A stretch of 64,000 nucleotides of DNA from Dermatophagoides farinae (GCF_024713945.1 NC_134679.1:4531001-4595000); one strand, 5' to 3'. Counted from the first letter of the stretch, positions 35,935 to 48,995 are shown. Notes: generated by a model not told the origin, from the sequence alone. Made by a program: numbers and translations.

Positions 35935-38900
35935 TCAATGAACATTTTGATTGACAACTTTTAAAATTTTTGGTACCACATCAGTCATTGGTTCACCATT
36001 CAATAGAGGATCATGAATATCACGATGAATATTTTCTTTGTTACATTCTAAATTTGTTATAGGTCCTCCTTTCTGTCCGACAGACTTATCACGTCTTTTT
36101 GTGAATAATGAATCGATATATTGATCATTTTTTATCACCGATTCCAGATTGGAAAATGACTTAGTTCGACGATATTGATTATTCTATGTGAAAAATAAAC
36201 AAATTCAATTGTTGAGTTTAAATCAATCACTTTAAACAGGGTTACCTTGAAGAGTTTGATAGTATTAGAAAAAACTTTATCATCTGGTGAAAATCGCAGA
36301 GGTTGAGTATTCGTTTGATGATTTGTAGTTGATAATAAAGATGTTGACTGTCGATCACCATGATGGAGATGGGTCTTCATTATTTGATTGAGATTATGCT
36401 TGGAACTCAAATAAAATATAAGGCAACAGATTCCAACTATAGTTAATTCAATGATCATCAGCCCAAGATGAATGCGAAGAAAAAGCCAATTACTTTGTTC
36501 AATATCTTTGAAAAGGCTAGTAAATCGCTGATTCAGCCCCATGATTTCGTTCTGCAATTTCATTATCTGTTCCTGTTGTTTAGCATCTTTTTCGGCGGCC
36601 ACCCTTGCTGATGTGTTGAAATGATCAAATGTTTGATTGAATATTGCTTGCATTTCTTCCATTTGTTTTCGATAGCGAACACTTAGATTTTCCAAATAGG
36701 TTGACATAAGTGAAATGTTCTTCTCAAGATTTTTTATTCGATTTGTTAATCGAACGATAACTGCCTCTTTTGATTGGCCACTCATCGAACTGAATGATTG
36801 AACATCGCTCTCTGGTTCCACAAGAAGATTCGCAATTGGTTGATTGGGCACAAATGAATCAACAGGTTGAGATTGACTAATGGTTTCATTTGATGATTGA
36901 GATGATAAAGATGAACTCGAACCATGCCTTGTTGGTTCAATAGCAGAAGTTGAGGTGGAAATAATTACCGATTGATAAGTATTCGTGGGTAAAAGTGTAT
37001 TCATCGTTACAATTGGCTGCAATAAGGTAGGCTCGGTCAACGATGGTTCCAATGTAGTAACATTGATAGTGGAAACGTCTGGAATACTACTCGTACTACT
37101 AGCTGCAAACATCGTCGTAGAGGATATAAATGATGATTTAGTAGGAAGATTTTTTCCTGATAATTGAACGACCATCGATTGTGGATCATCTTTATCGTTG
37201 ACATTTTGTATATGGCTAATGGAATGATTATTTCCATTCGTCAATTGGACTAGCTGTTCAACGGCCACTGCCGATGTGGTCGTATTGATTGTCTGTGTTT
37301 CATTCGCGTTACCACATTGAAAGAATAGCTGATTATTAAAATATTTCCGTATAAGATATTGGGTGGACATTAATTTAAATAATTGTTGATCACGAAATAA
37401 AAGCTGATAGAAAAGGCATTTATTTGGAATGTGTAACGATGTTTGATTTAAACCATCTCCTGCTGGAAAGAAATATGCTTCACATTCAATCATCATTCGC
37501 TCGAAATGCGGATAAAGACGAACAATTTCTGTTTGATTGTATATATAAAAATTTTGATCCGTATCATTCATTTTTGCCATTTTTTCTTTGAATAATATCT
37601 CATTAAACAATGTAACTATCAAAAAAAAAAAAAAAAAAAATGAAATAAAATTACTAAAATTTTAAATTCCATTCTTATTCTTATATTAACTTACAATTGA
37701 ACGCTTTCATCACGACATTAACAACGGCATTTTTTGCGCTGCCAAACAAATCTAAATCGGTAAAGTTTTTTGATTCTAAATCAGATGATAGTGAAATTGG
37801 TGTACCTTCTTCATGCACCGAATTATGATCATCATCGAGAAAATCGATGGATGATTTTTCAGGATTATCGATACGTTCGACTTCGTCAAATAGACTTGTA
37901 CCAAATATACGAATCAAACTAATGGGACAATAATGTTCCGAGCCATAAAACGAATTGAGCTCAATTTTAAGATATTTAACAAAACCATTATTTTGCAATT
38001 TAAAACCTTGTAGCGATCGAATGTCGTTGGCAGTGAAATTGCCCAATGGACTCCAGCCATTACGATTCGGATAGTGTTCACTAGCATAAAGATTGAAATC
38101 TTTTGGTATCGATGAATAGAGTTCAAAATTGGCCATCTCCAAATATTGTGGTTGTATGGTTTCGCAAAGTTCAATGACGAACCAATTTTTGATCTTACAC
38201 GGATTCAACATATATTCATCCATCTGTTCGTTCAGAACACGATTGACAAAATTGGCCTCAGAATTTGAATCAACAACTTTTGCTCCACATTCATGTGATG
38301 CGAAATTTCTGGCACGATTCGTCGTTATTTTCACTGATTTTTGACTGCCAAGCTGATCAATTACTGGATCAGGTTTGCTTCCAATTTCATGAGCGAATTT
38401 AGATTCAATTTCCATTTTATTTTCCTGTTCCATTTGTTCGGATATTTTCGAACGCCATTCTTCGAATGAAAGCATATCCTGTGAGGAAACCACTGATGGT
38501 TTCATTTGAATAAGTGGTCCTACAAAATTATCACCACTTATACTCGATTGTTGCTGATCGAGGCTTTGATTCGTAACAATCGATTCATTATCGGTAGCAT
38601 CGTTTACGATCATTGTTTGACTAGAAATGTTAAGCTTCTCGTCTATGAATGTGAAAAAAGTGTTAATTAAAATATCGAACGAAAAACATTGATGTGATTT
38701 ACCTTTGATTTTATTTAGAAAAATACCCTGAAAATTTTCATTTGCTTCCTTGCTGGTTGATTCACTTTCTTTAGTACAATGTGATACTTTGAGACAAACG
38801 GGCAGCGATGATGAAAATAGAAACCATCTCGTTGCAATCGTATTCACACATTTTCGTGATGAAGATTTCTCAACATTATTTGTGTTGGTTTGTCGTTTTA

Positions 38901-39156
38901 GTTGCGTAGTTGTATTCGGTAATTTCAATTGTGAAATTTTACCGCCATCATGAATAATTGTTGATGATTGATCTGTAATTGGATTATTAAATAATTGTGA
39001 TGATGTTATGATAGTAGAATGATCACTTTGTTTCAATGATGATGATAGCCTTAGCGATTCTATCGATCTATTTGATTCATTCGTTGGACAAAGAATACTT
39101 GCACATAGCATTAACAGAAGGAATAGAAAGATTTTTTCAATATTTTTTGTAAACAT
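35935..39156 (-). CDS. SUN-domain ossification factor homologue (SUCO/Opt, SLP1 family)
   Basis: ER or nuclear-envelope-associated SUN-domain protein; SLP1/SUCO proteins help fold and stabilise membrane proteins in the ER. Exons 38703..39156, 37695..38642, 36246..37615 and 35935..36183 give 1006 residues. A signal peptide (KIFLFLLLMLCASILC) is followed by a Ser/Asn-rich region, then the SLP1-type SUN domain at about residues 270-410: HECGAKVVDSN, WFVIELCETIQPQYLEMANF, LNSFYGSEHYCPISLIRIFG. Further on come a Cys-rich lumenal part, a coiled coil, and one TM (HLGLMIIELTIVGICCLIFY) with a short cytosolic tail. The intron 38643..38702 is 60 nt, in frame and stop-free, so the frame reads straight through it; I treat it as intron because GTAAAT..CATAG flanks it. 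Confidence 0.86.
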
Positions 39157-41898
39157 TTTTTTTGCCGTTTTTGATTGGGTTACTACAGTATCATTTCTCG
39201 ATTTATTGCTTGATGGATATCTGTCGGTTTAGTGATAGATCGATCGATCGATGTGCAACCAGGAAAAATTGTCGAAAGAGAGGGGTGGTTGTACGTATAC
39301 ATAAACGAAAGGAGAGGCCAAGTCATAAATGTTTGGTTGTTGTAGTTGTTTTTTTTTGTTTACAGCGTTAGCGATTCAAAAAAAATTATAATCGACCCAT
39401 GATCAATTTGAGCTGATTTTTATGAAGATAACGGATTAATTGTAATAAAAACAATATTTTCTCAAAGACACGACATAGCTTTCTGCCGATCAAATGTGTG
39501 TGTTTACAAATAGCGTTGTAAGCGTCATTCATAAATGACAGTTTTCGATTAAAATTTTATACATTCCATTTGTCGAATTATTTCAATGTTGATTTTCCTT
39601 GTTTTTGATCGATAATAACAAGAGTTGAGTATTATATGATGATGATGGTAAAAACAACAACGTATCATAAGACACTTCAATTCAATGTAATGTATGTATG
39701 TATTATTTATGTGTGCAATGTCAGGAAAACAACTTGAAAAAAAATGACAAGACAAAACAAGATTTGAAACACTCACGTGTCATTTACATAGTATATATGC
39801 CAAAATGTATGACAAAGATAACCTTGTCGATCTTGTTGACGGTGGTGGTAGCCAAAATTACGATTATCAATACCTATATATATGAAACATATGAAAATGG
39901 TAATTTTCATTTATAAAAAAAAAATTATGAAATGAATGAATGAATGAATGGCCAATGATAATGTGTCATAATATATCATCATATATTATCATCAGAAATT
40001 GATAATTTTCGGTTCGATTCGAGTAAATAAATCAAATTTCAATAAAGCAAACAATCAAAAAAAAAATGTCTAAAAAGGGAAAATATACACATCATTTTTT
40101 TTATGGCTGGTTGAATGATTTGATGATTATCAATGATACATCATGATCATTGCACCGAATAAAAATATAGATCCTGGTTGAGTCAACCAAAAAAAAAAAA
40201 AAAAACATTCGAATGAAAATAAAAGTAATTTAATCACCAGTAAAAAAAATATATTTTGTTCCTATACCTAAATAGGATAAATATAGACAATTGACAAAAA
40301 AAAAATCCCAAAAATTATATTTTAATCAAGGAAAAAAATTGAACACAATCAAGATATGTTCTAATTATAATTGGTCAATTGCATGGTTGAAGGCTTCTTT
40401 TATTTATTCGGTGGTTGACATTTTTTGTTTGTTTGTTTGTTTGTTGCCCGTAGGTACTTTATCCAAGTCGACAATGATATGCGAACAAAAAAAATAGTTA
40501 ACCTGTTGTCATAAACGAAGAAAAAAAAAACAAGTTAAAATCCATAAAGTCCATAATAATTCACCCAAAAAAAGAACTTGTAGATAAAATTACAAGGTGT
40601 ATTACTATTTAATTGATAATTAATATTCAGAACAATGATTATTAATCATTGAACTCAGGTATGATCGGTGGGGAGGTCATAATAGTAGTCACAAATATAG
40701 ATAAAAAAAATGGCTCCCTAAAGCGATGCAATTATGAGCATTCGAGCAAATAAAAGAACAAAAAAAAAAAAAAAATAGTCGACCATGATGATGAAAATCT
40801 GTCGACCGAATTAATTTAATCATCCTTTGCACCTTTTATTTATGTTTATGATTTTTTTTTTCATTTCTTTGGAATCATTGTCCAGTGTTGTTGTTGTTGT
40901 TGGTGTGTGTCAATTTGGAACAATTCGAGTTGAATCAAATCATTGAACACAATTCAACCCAACTGAATACTGCAAAGATTTTTTTTTTCTTATTCATTTT
41001 CTGTCTCCTTTCTGATTATCACCTTGATTATGAAAATATAAATGTTTTTCATCATTTTCTCTCATTCATTTTTATGTCATTCATGTGTGGACAACTATTT
41101 TTGTCCATTTTTTCTTATTATTATTATTATAAATCGGTTAAAAAGAAAAAAAAATTCTGAAACAGCAACAATAATGATGACGTAGTGGTGTTCGATGGTG
41201 GTTCGGTCATTCTAATTAAAATATTTTTGTCATTCATCCATCCATAATGATCGTTGAGAGAGAGAGAGATATTTATAAAATATGGTTGGATGGTTATTTA
41301 TCGTCATGGCTGGTAGATTCGTTGATGATTACCTATTTGCGAATGATTGGTTGCGTTGGTTGGTCGTTATGATGACATATGATCATCATTTGTTTTGAAT
41401 TGAATGAAATGAATAAAATTGGTTAACCATTTGGGTGCATAAATTCATTCCCTCTCTTTCTCTCTTTCTGAAAATCTCTTTCTTAGTAATACAATCTAGA
41501 TGATCATTTTATCATTTATATTCATTCAAATAAAGAAAGAAAAAAATCCCAAATGGAAAAGGGTCGATTTTTTTCACTGTCCTATTCAGTTTTGATCGAG
41601 AACTTCATAGCGGCAGATCCACACTAAACCATTAAATGTAACCTGTAATTTGGATCATCAATTCTATTGTACAAGCGTGTGTGTGTGTGTGAGTGTGCAT
41701 AATTGTGTATCAAAACCTTGATCTCTCCCATATTCGATCTGATTTTAATCGATCATTTTGTTGCTACAATGTCCATATGTCAATTTTCAATTGATTTTTA
41801 ATCGATTTTCACCTATGACAATAAAACGGGTGATCTGAAATCAAAATTCAAAAAAATTTTTCCGCCAGTTCAGTTGTATTCGAAACATTCGAAAGACA
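39157..41898. other. Large intergenic region, divergent SUCO / Spaetzle-like
   Basis: About 2.7 kb, the second largest gene-poor stretch in the window. Contains TGAATGAATG-type and GTTT repeats (near 39930 and 40427), GA/AG runs (near 41258), TG runs (near 41678) and poly(A) tracts (40189-40206, 40760-40776). Plus-strand frames at 40291 and 40885 have homopolymer-driven hydrophobic content only. Possible regulatory sequence of the developmental ligand. Confidence 0.55.
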
Positions 41899-43793
41899 AT
41901 GTTACCGATCATGTCAAAAAATACATTGATTCTCGTCATCATTATCATTTCAACGATAATTGATTCAACATTGACAGCATCCAATATATTCTCCTCATTG
42001 ATTCGTAATAATTTGAATCGTTATCTCAAGAATCCATTGTTCACAAGATCATTCGTTAGAAATTCATTATGGCAAAATGAATTTGATGAACATGGTGATG
42101 GTGGTTCATTGATTGTTCCACAAATGAATGATTTTATAAAATCAAATGGACAATTTTCAGCCAACGATCATCATCATTTGGCAATGGAAACATTTGATGG
42201 TAAAACATTTTCGAATTTTGATCTACCAACTGGTGTGAACGATTTTCTTCCATCATCATCATCATCATCAGTAATGTTGGAACAAACGAAAAATAATGTT
42301 CGATTTCCCAGTGAAAAATCATTGAATAATGATGGTCTAGATGGTGAGAATAAATTCAATCGTATTCATGCAACAAAATCGTTGACAACCACCAACAGCA
42401 ACAATGCTTATAGTTCGTTCAAAAAAATACCACAACAACAACAACAACAACAGTTTTCCAATAAATATGTTAATGAAGATATGGCTGAATCGATCAAAAA
42501 AATTAATTATCAAAATTCTGCTACAACTTCCATCAATAATCGTCAACGTAAAGCAAACAATAAATATAACAACCGCAATTATTATAATAAACAATTTAAA
42601 AAAATAACAAACGGAAAAACTAGCGATTATAATCAGGAAAAAGCCTTGAATCTAAAATTGGAGTATGGATTTAAACCATTGCCATCGACAGGCGGAAAGA
42701 ATGATTTTCTATCGACTAATTCGATTCAGATAAACGATCCGATGGAAATAGATGAACCACCTAAGGAAGAGGATCAACAATATGATAATGATGGTCTTTT
42801 TCATCATGGTTTATTTAGCCAAAATAATCGGACAATGAAATCATTGGAAACGACTGGTACGAATCGTTTGGAAGAACCATTTTCACATGATTATAAAAAA
42901 TATATCTCATATCCAATGGAAACCGAAAGCAGTGATAATATTCATAAATTAGCATTCACTGGTGTCGAATCATTTAGACCCGATCATGGCTATATTCACG
43001 CGGAAAATTTTCTTTCCAACGGTTATGGATTACAATTATTCGATACAATTTCCAATTATCCAAATATAAAAAATTTTCCAAAACAAGGCATTGAATGTGC
43101 ACGTCAAGCTGGTTATTGTGAATATGATTCAAGTTATCCAATGTAAGTATAAATGTATTCACGTTTTAAAATACAAGTTATACGAGGTAAAAAAATAACC
43201 AAAATATTTTTTCTATCTTTTTCATAATTAGCGATTATGTAAATTCAATAATAACAAATTGTACATCGATCATTGATGATATGTACATTGAAATGCCGGA
43301 AAATATGGATGATTTTTATGGCTATAAATCATTGTTTCATGTCCATTCTGTTCAAACGAATAATTTCGACAACAATAATGTGAATCCATCAATGGAAAGC
43401 GAAACAATAGCCAATAGAACATTATGCGATGCTGATCGTAAATACATACGGCCATCTGTCATCAAAGATATTCACAATGTTTATCATTTAATTTTACAAA
43501 GTTCATTTTATTTTCAACAAATACCGGTAGAAATTTGCACCAATCCTAATCATGGCTGTAATTATATCAGCGATGTTTGCAATAATAATCAAAAACTTGT
43601 TCGTGTAAAATGTCGACAAAAATATCGTACACATATGTTGATCAGTATTGAACATAAAGAAGTAGGAAATCATCAAATCGATACAATTATATCATCATCA
43701 TCATCATCATCATTAAACAAAGGAATGAATTGTCCAAAAATGCGAATGTATCGGCTGCCATCATCGTGTGTATGTGAATTATCAAATGATTAA
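41899..43793 (+). CDS. Spaetzle-like cystine-knot ligand precursor
   Basis: Secreted neurotrophin/Spaetzle-family ligand for Toll-type receptors. Exons 41899..43142 and 43232..43793 (89-bp intron) give 601 residues. A signal peptide (LILVIIIISTIIDSTLTA) and a long Asn/Ser/Gln-rich prodomain (about 380 residues) precede a Cys-rich C-terminus. The cystine-knot part shows the diagnostic order: RTLCDADRKYIRP, VEICTNPNHGC, VRVKCRQKYRTHMLISIE, and terminal LPSSCVCEL. A classic dibasic furin site just before the knot is not obvious; RNSL- or R-x-x-R-like sites exist in the prodomain. Which Spaetzle paralogue cannot be fixed. The mature domain contains an insert with a serine run encoded by TCA repeats. 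Confidence 0.82.
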
Positions 43794-44865
43794 TTCAAAC
43801 TTTTGAATTTGTGTTCAAAATCAACTTTTCAACAATTTTTTTTTTGCTGTATATAATATATTACTTACACACACACACACACACATTATATGCAATGAAA
43901 TTATTGCCTAAATTGTTTGAATAAATTAATGAACAATTCAATTTTGCGAATACCAATAAAGACATTAACCTAAATTAATAATCAATACAAACAAAAAACA
44001 TTTGATGATGATGATGATGATGATGAATCGACAGAAAAAAAACCAACCACAATGACAATGATGTTGACATGATTGATTAACCATGTGTGATGATAGCCTA
44101 TCATTTAAAAAAAAAATTGCCCATTCATTACCTTGAAAACAATCATCAAACATAGTGATCCAATCAATATAACCATTCAATTCAATATCATCGATTTGGT
44201 TTTATTTTTAGCCTAATTTAAAAGTCAAAAAATTTTTTTTTTTTTTTTTGATTGTTTGAATATTCAAATCCAGAATCATAAAAACAAACGTTTTCATCTC
44301 AATATCTCAATATATCGAACGAATAACGTTGGAAATGTAAAAAAAAACTAACGTCAATTAACGTAATTCTGTTGTTGTTTTTTATTGCCGCCATTTATTT
44401 GTTTCAATTTAAAATTCTAATAACTTATTATATTTTAGATGGTAATTCATTCAGAAGGATTTTTGTTATAAACATGTTTGCCACTACGTTTACATTCGAT
44501 ATTCATTCGAAGTCTTCATGGTGGTGGTGGGGGGTAGGGGTGAGATAACCGTCATCTTATACATATACGAAAGTACAACGCATACGGATGGAGCACGAAG
44601 ATGTGTATAAACAAATGTTACCATGGACATAAAAGTGTGCTATCAAGTTTATGTTTGTCCGAATGCCAGTCATCACACCACATATAACACACAAAGACAA
44701 AATAAAACAATAATAAAACACACATTCATTAAAAGGTTGAAATGTGACTTTTTTTATGTTTTAACACAAAAACACGCCAATTCTACAGCTTTTAATTTAA
44801 TCAATCAATGAATTATTTTGTTTTTGTTTTGAATTGAAATAATCCATAAAATATCGTGATCAATA
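43794..44865. other. Intergenic
   Basis: About 1.1 kb. Contains (AC)n at 43867-43885, a GAT repeat at 44003-44026 and a GGTGGTGGTGGGG run near 44520. No gene supported. Confidence 0.55.
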
Positions 44866-46003
44866 ATGAATCAGGTGACCGCAGTCACATTGATACCGGA
44901 TCGACCTAGTGCAACATATACAAGTGGTGAAGTGGTCACTGGTCATTGTATTGTTACCGTTACTGGTGAAGTAGATTTTGATTGTATTGAAATAAAATTA
45001 GTTGGTAAAGCACGTGTAGAAATACCAACCAATGATAATTCCCGTAACAATAATGATAAAAATAATGGTTTCGATAAATATATTAAAGAAATAAGCCTAT
45101 TAGAATTGGTATATAAACCAAGTACAGGTATGTTTTCGTTTTTTTATTAGATTAGTCATCAATTATTAAAATTTTATTCAATTTTTTCTTCAACAACAAA
45201 ATTAGTTTATCATACAAAATTATCAACAGGCAAACATGATATTGGCTATTCATTTATCGTACCATCAAATGTACCAAGTTCATTAGATGTACATTTTGGT
45301 ATCATTCGTTACAAGGTTAAAGCTAAAGCTGGATCGGAAAAGAATGAATTTGTACTTAATATCATTTCGCCTCCAAGTATTCAACCAAATGAATTGCTTG
45401 TAAGTTTTGTAAAAAAAAATTTATAAAATTCCACAATCTCATTTTTTTTATAGATTCCAATAATGGAAAACAAAAGCAAAAATGTTGGCTTATTGAATGG
45501 AAAGACAGTATTGATGCATTGTGAAATACCAAGATCAGGTTTTACATTGGGTGAGTGTGATTAAATTAATTTGATTTATTTATTATTTATTCGTAATTCA
45601 ATCCATCATAGGAACAAAAGTGCCAATCAAATGTACAATTAATAATCAATCATTGAAAACGATTGTTTTAAAAGGTGCTCTACGACAAGAGATTACATTC
45701 AAAGCAAATGAAGAGGAAAGGAAATCGATGCAAAAATTATCATCAGTAATGGGAGCTACAATAGAACCACAAAGTGAACTTACCCATGATTTGAATGTCA
45801 CCATACCGATCAATCTGCCCATCGTTTATAATACCTGTCCCATCATACAGATTCAATATATAGTAACAGCTAAATTGAAAATTCCATTATCGTTTGATTT
45901 ACGGTTAAACATGCCAATAATTATCACCAATTTACCAATAAATGAACTGCCAAACAATGCCGATGAACCACCGGCACCGGGAATTATCGCTCCAAAATTT
46001 TAA
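44866..46003 (+). CDS. Arrestin-domain-containing protein (alpha-arrestin)
   Basis: Adaptor of the α-arrestin/ARRDC family involved in endocytosis and trafficking of membrane proteins. Exons 44866..45127, 45206..45399, 45454..45550 and 45612..46003 give 314 residues. Seen: N-terminal arrestin sandwich with PDRPSATYTSGEVVTGHCIV and FIVPSNVPSSLDVHFGIIRY (compare FELP..LPSSFEG.G.VRY); C-terminal arrestin fold with IPRSGFTLGTKVPI and YIVTAKLKIP. The short tail (PPAPGIIAPKF) has no PPxY motif, unlike ARRDC proteins that recruit Nedd4 ligases. Its stop is 51 bp from the OGG1 stop on the opposite strand, and its first AATAAA (around 46238) lies beyond the last OGG1 exon. Confidence 0.87.
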
Positions 46004-46054
46004 ATTAATGCCCATCCGACCAATTCGTTTTTTTTGGACAAAATCATTCGATTT

Positions 46055-47199
46055 TCAGTTTTCATCAAGCTTTTTGACGCTCAATTTCTTTTTTCTATTG
46101 TCATTTTTTTCATTGCTGGATAATCTTGTTTTTTTGATTTTTTGATGCGAATTTTGTTTCAGATCCGAACAGAATAGCACAGTCTGGGCCCAACCAGGGT
46201 GTAATTGAAATTTTTGACGATAAAAATCTCCTACATGAATAAAAGTTTGGAAAGGATTAAAAAATAAAAATCATTTTTTTATACATTACCAATTTCTGCA
46301 TATTTTTTGGCAGTTAATGATTTTGTCATTTTGAATGATGAATTTTCATTTGCATAAAGTTTGGATGTCAATTGCAGTACATGTGTGTCAATCGGCACTG
46401 AGTCAGTGAAACCAAGAGACATTAAGCAGATACAATCGGCTACTTTGGCACCAATGCCTGGCAATGACATCAACAACAGGCGAGCATCTTCATAGGAAGA
46501 TCGAGTTAACCGTTTGATCCATTCTTCTGGATTCTGATTGCTTTGATTCATAATTTGTTGAGCAGTTTGACAAATGAATCGAGCACGATATCCAAATCCT
46601 AGTTCACGTAGTTGACGTTCGATTTGATCACCAACGACAAGTGCAGAAATTTCCGGAAATGAATATACATCCTCTGTGATGATTGATTGATCGTAGGAGC
46701 TAAAAAGTTTGGTACCATATTGTCGACATAAAGTTTCCACCATCTTTGTTATTCGTTGAATATTGTTATTCGATGAACAAATAAAAGAGAAAACATTCTC
46801 GACAATATCTTGACGTAATAAACGTATGCCTTTTAGACGGCTGCTTATTTGATGGAAATGACGATCACATCGAGACCAATGATCATAAAGATGATCGAGA
46901 TCTATATCTAATCGAAAATAATGTTCAAGTTGATTATGAAAAGAATTGTGGATTTTTTTCATCGAAATTTTTGCTGGCCAGGTACTGATAACATGATCAA
47001 CATTGATAACTTCGTAGCCAATGGTTTGGTCACATTGTTCCAGAATGACCACATAAAGATTGGAAATCACACCAAGCCATTTATTCGAATCGATTAATTG
47101 CCATCGAAAATTCTGACCAGTATTTAAAGTGAGAGCAAGATTTAGTTTTTGAATATTAGCATTAAGCTGTCCTTTTATGGCACAAATAGCCGATGACAT
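46055..47199 (-). CDS. OGG1: 8-oxoguanine DNA glycosylase OGG1
   Basis: Bifunctional DNA glycosylase/AP-lyase that removes 8-oxoguanine. Exons 46290..47199 and 46055..46230 give 361 residues, similar to human OGG1. Seen: N-terminal domain with LALTLNTGQNFRWQ, CSSNNNIQRITKMVETLC, then HhH LPGIGAKVADCICLMSLGF with catalytic Lys252 and active-site Asp271 in VPIDTHV. The second exon supplies DFYRQKFQLHPGWAQTVLFC, the family's αO region, and a basic tail; without it the protein would end prematurely at an intronic stop after GNV. The first exon can also be joined in frame to an upstream membrane-segment exon (next entry). Tail-to-tail with the arrestin gene. Confidence 0.92.
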
Positions 47200-47247
47200 A
47201 ATAAAAACTAATGATGAAATCTTATTGAAATTGATGAAGAGAAAAAT

Positions 47248-47523
47248 TTAATTTATACCATGTGTGTCGATCGACAAAGCCGGTATCAATGATTTTAATT
47301 CGTGTCCACCAGATGGTAGACACACATGAGCTATTCTATTTTCATAATGGTAAAAATTATAATAAGCAGCAAAAATTATCCAGATTGTCATCGTTTGCAG
47401 TAAAAAAAAAGATAATGATATATATTGAACAAAGACATTAACCAGAATCAGAATATAAACAATTTGAGCAAAGAATGGAGAATTTTTTTTCCTTTTCAAA
47501 TAATGTAACAAAAATTTGGTCAT
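47248..47523 (-). CDS. Short multi-TM reading frame upstream of OGG1
   Basis: Not recognised. Starting from the ATG at 47523 it encodes about 91 residues with two hydrophobic helices (IVYILILVNVFVQYISLSFF and FLLQTMTIWIIFAAYY), a Lys-rich start and a globular-looking tail (CLPSGGHELKSLIPALS). It starts 53 bp after the innexin stop and ends 48 bp before the OGG1 start. A GT at 47257-47258 and an AG at 47208-47209 would remove 51 bp and fuse it in frame to OGG1 (…THVFIMSSAI…). It could therefore be an OGG1 N-terminal membrane extension, a separate small gene, or a chance frame. Confidence 0.35.
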   Translation of the reverse strand: MTKFLLHYLKRKKNSPFFAQIVYILILVNVFVQYISLSFFLLQTMTIWIIFAAYYNFYHYENRIAHVCLPSGGHELKSLIPALSIDTHGIN

Positions 47524-47576
47524 TTGGTCGGAATATAGAAATAGATAAATAAAAAAAAAAATTATCTGGACTAAAT

Positions 47577-48995
47577 TCAAGCTTTAGAATGAGAATCATC
47601 CTCCTTATGATAGGTAGTGATCAATTGATTAAAACAGGATGCATCCATGTTTCTTGCTAACATATCCAATAGGAACCAATCACCAACCGATAGACGATCA
47701 AGTAAATTATCCAGATCATAGCGATTAGCGATAGAACAATGGGCATGTGTTCGAGACACACGTACTGGTCGAAACAGCAATGTAGTCATACGATAGATTA
47801 TGGCAACTGCTGAGATAATGGCAACCATATAGAACCAAAACCAGAGAAGAACATATATTTTTTCGTTCAAAATATTAATGGGTAAAATGCACATGGCATC
47901 ATGAGTTTGAACATCACCGGATGAACCATATCGATGAAATGTACATTTGGTGAGACGTGGAAACACTTTTATCTATTGATTGAAAATGGATGAAAGATTA
48001 AAAATAAACAACGAATAGAGAATTTTTGATTTGTTGTTTGCAATTACCATCGGGTCATAACGGACTGACCAATCCCATTCGGTAAAGTTAAGAACATCCC
48101 AACCATAGGTAGTGAATTCGCCACCCAAAAATCGATTCATGATAATCATCTGAACAAGAACATTAACCAGATTCATTACTTCCATGAAGGAGTAGAAATA
48201 GAATAGATGATTGTGGCGATTTTCATACACTTTGAGATATTTGACCAATAATTTAATACGTTTGTTGTCACTACCCAATGGTGTATTAAGATTTACGGTC
48301 AATTTGGCAACGCGGCCACCTTCATATGCTTTCCATAAGTAACGGGGAACGTAGAAAAATGCTGCCTGAAAAAACAGAACGAAACAAACCCATTGATAAT
48401 AGGCATGATAGACACGTCTTTCTTTATCGGTTGTTTTATCAATTCCAGGGTATGGAACTTCATGTCCAACAGTTTTTTTCCATGCATTTTCAATGCTAAA
48501 CGTCGTATGTATCCAACAATATGTATCTGTAAATTATCCAGAAAAAAATATCAATCGTTTGAATCGACACATAAACATAAAAGACAATCATCATCAAGAC
48601 CTAGCACAACCTGTTGGTGGTCAGCAGGGTAAGGTCCTTACCATTAGTTGCCGTATATACATAATGAGATCTACATTTTTGAAATTCTTTTCTCATCATT
48701 CATACAATGAATGAACTGTTTAAAAGGTGAATATATTTTAACCTTGAACCACCACCATAATAAACAGGTATATATACATGAATCAAATTATAAACTTACC
48801 CAACAATTTACTAGGAATATCATCCTTGGAGATACAATCGATTGGATCGCCAAAATATTGTTTACTTGTTACCATCAGACTACAAGCCACCAATATGATG
48901 AATGTACCACGATAATGTAATCGAAATACAAGATTATCAATAATAGTTGGTGGTTTATTGAAGAAAGTCTTCAATGATGAAAATAATGATTCCAT
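47577..48995 (-). CDS. Innexin (gap-junction protein), copy A
   Basis: Four-TM gap-junction subunit of arthropods. Exons 48800..48995, 48048..48526 and 47577..47972 give 356 residues. Seen: N-terminus MESLFSSLKTFF… leading to FRLHYRGTF; first extracellular loop DPIDC…TYCW with two Cys; YYQWVCFVLF and FFYVPRYLWK around TM2; second loop KCTFHRYGSSGDVQ…MC with two Cys; and VLLWFWF of TM4. All innexin signatures are intact. Introns: one in the TYCW loop (phase 1) and one before VFPRLTKC. Highest similarity is to copy B next door, so a local duplication is likely. Confidence 0.93.

Noticed and set aside
40885-41160. Hydrophobic plus-strand frame that could look like a membrane protein
   Set aside because: Hydrophobicity comes from T-rich simple sequence; no conserved features.
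44003-44026. Regularly spaced GAT repeats considered as a CRISPR-like array
   Set aside because: Simple trinucleotide microsatellite with no spacers; eukaryotic genome.
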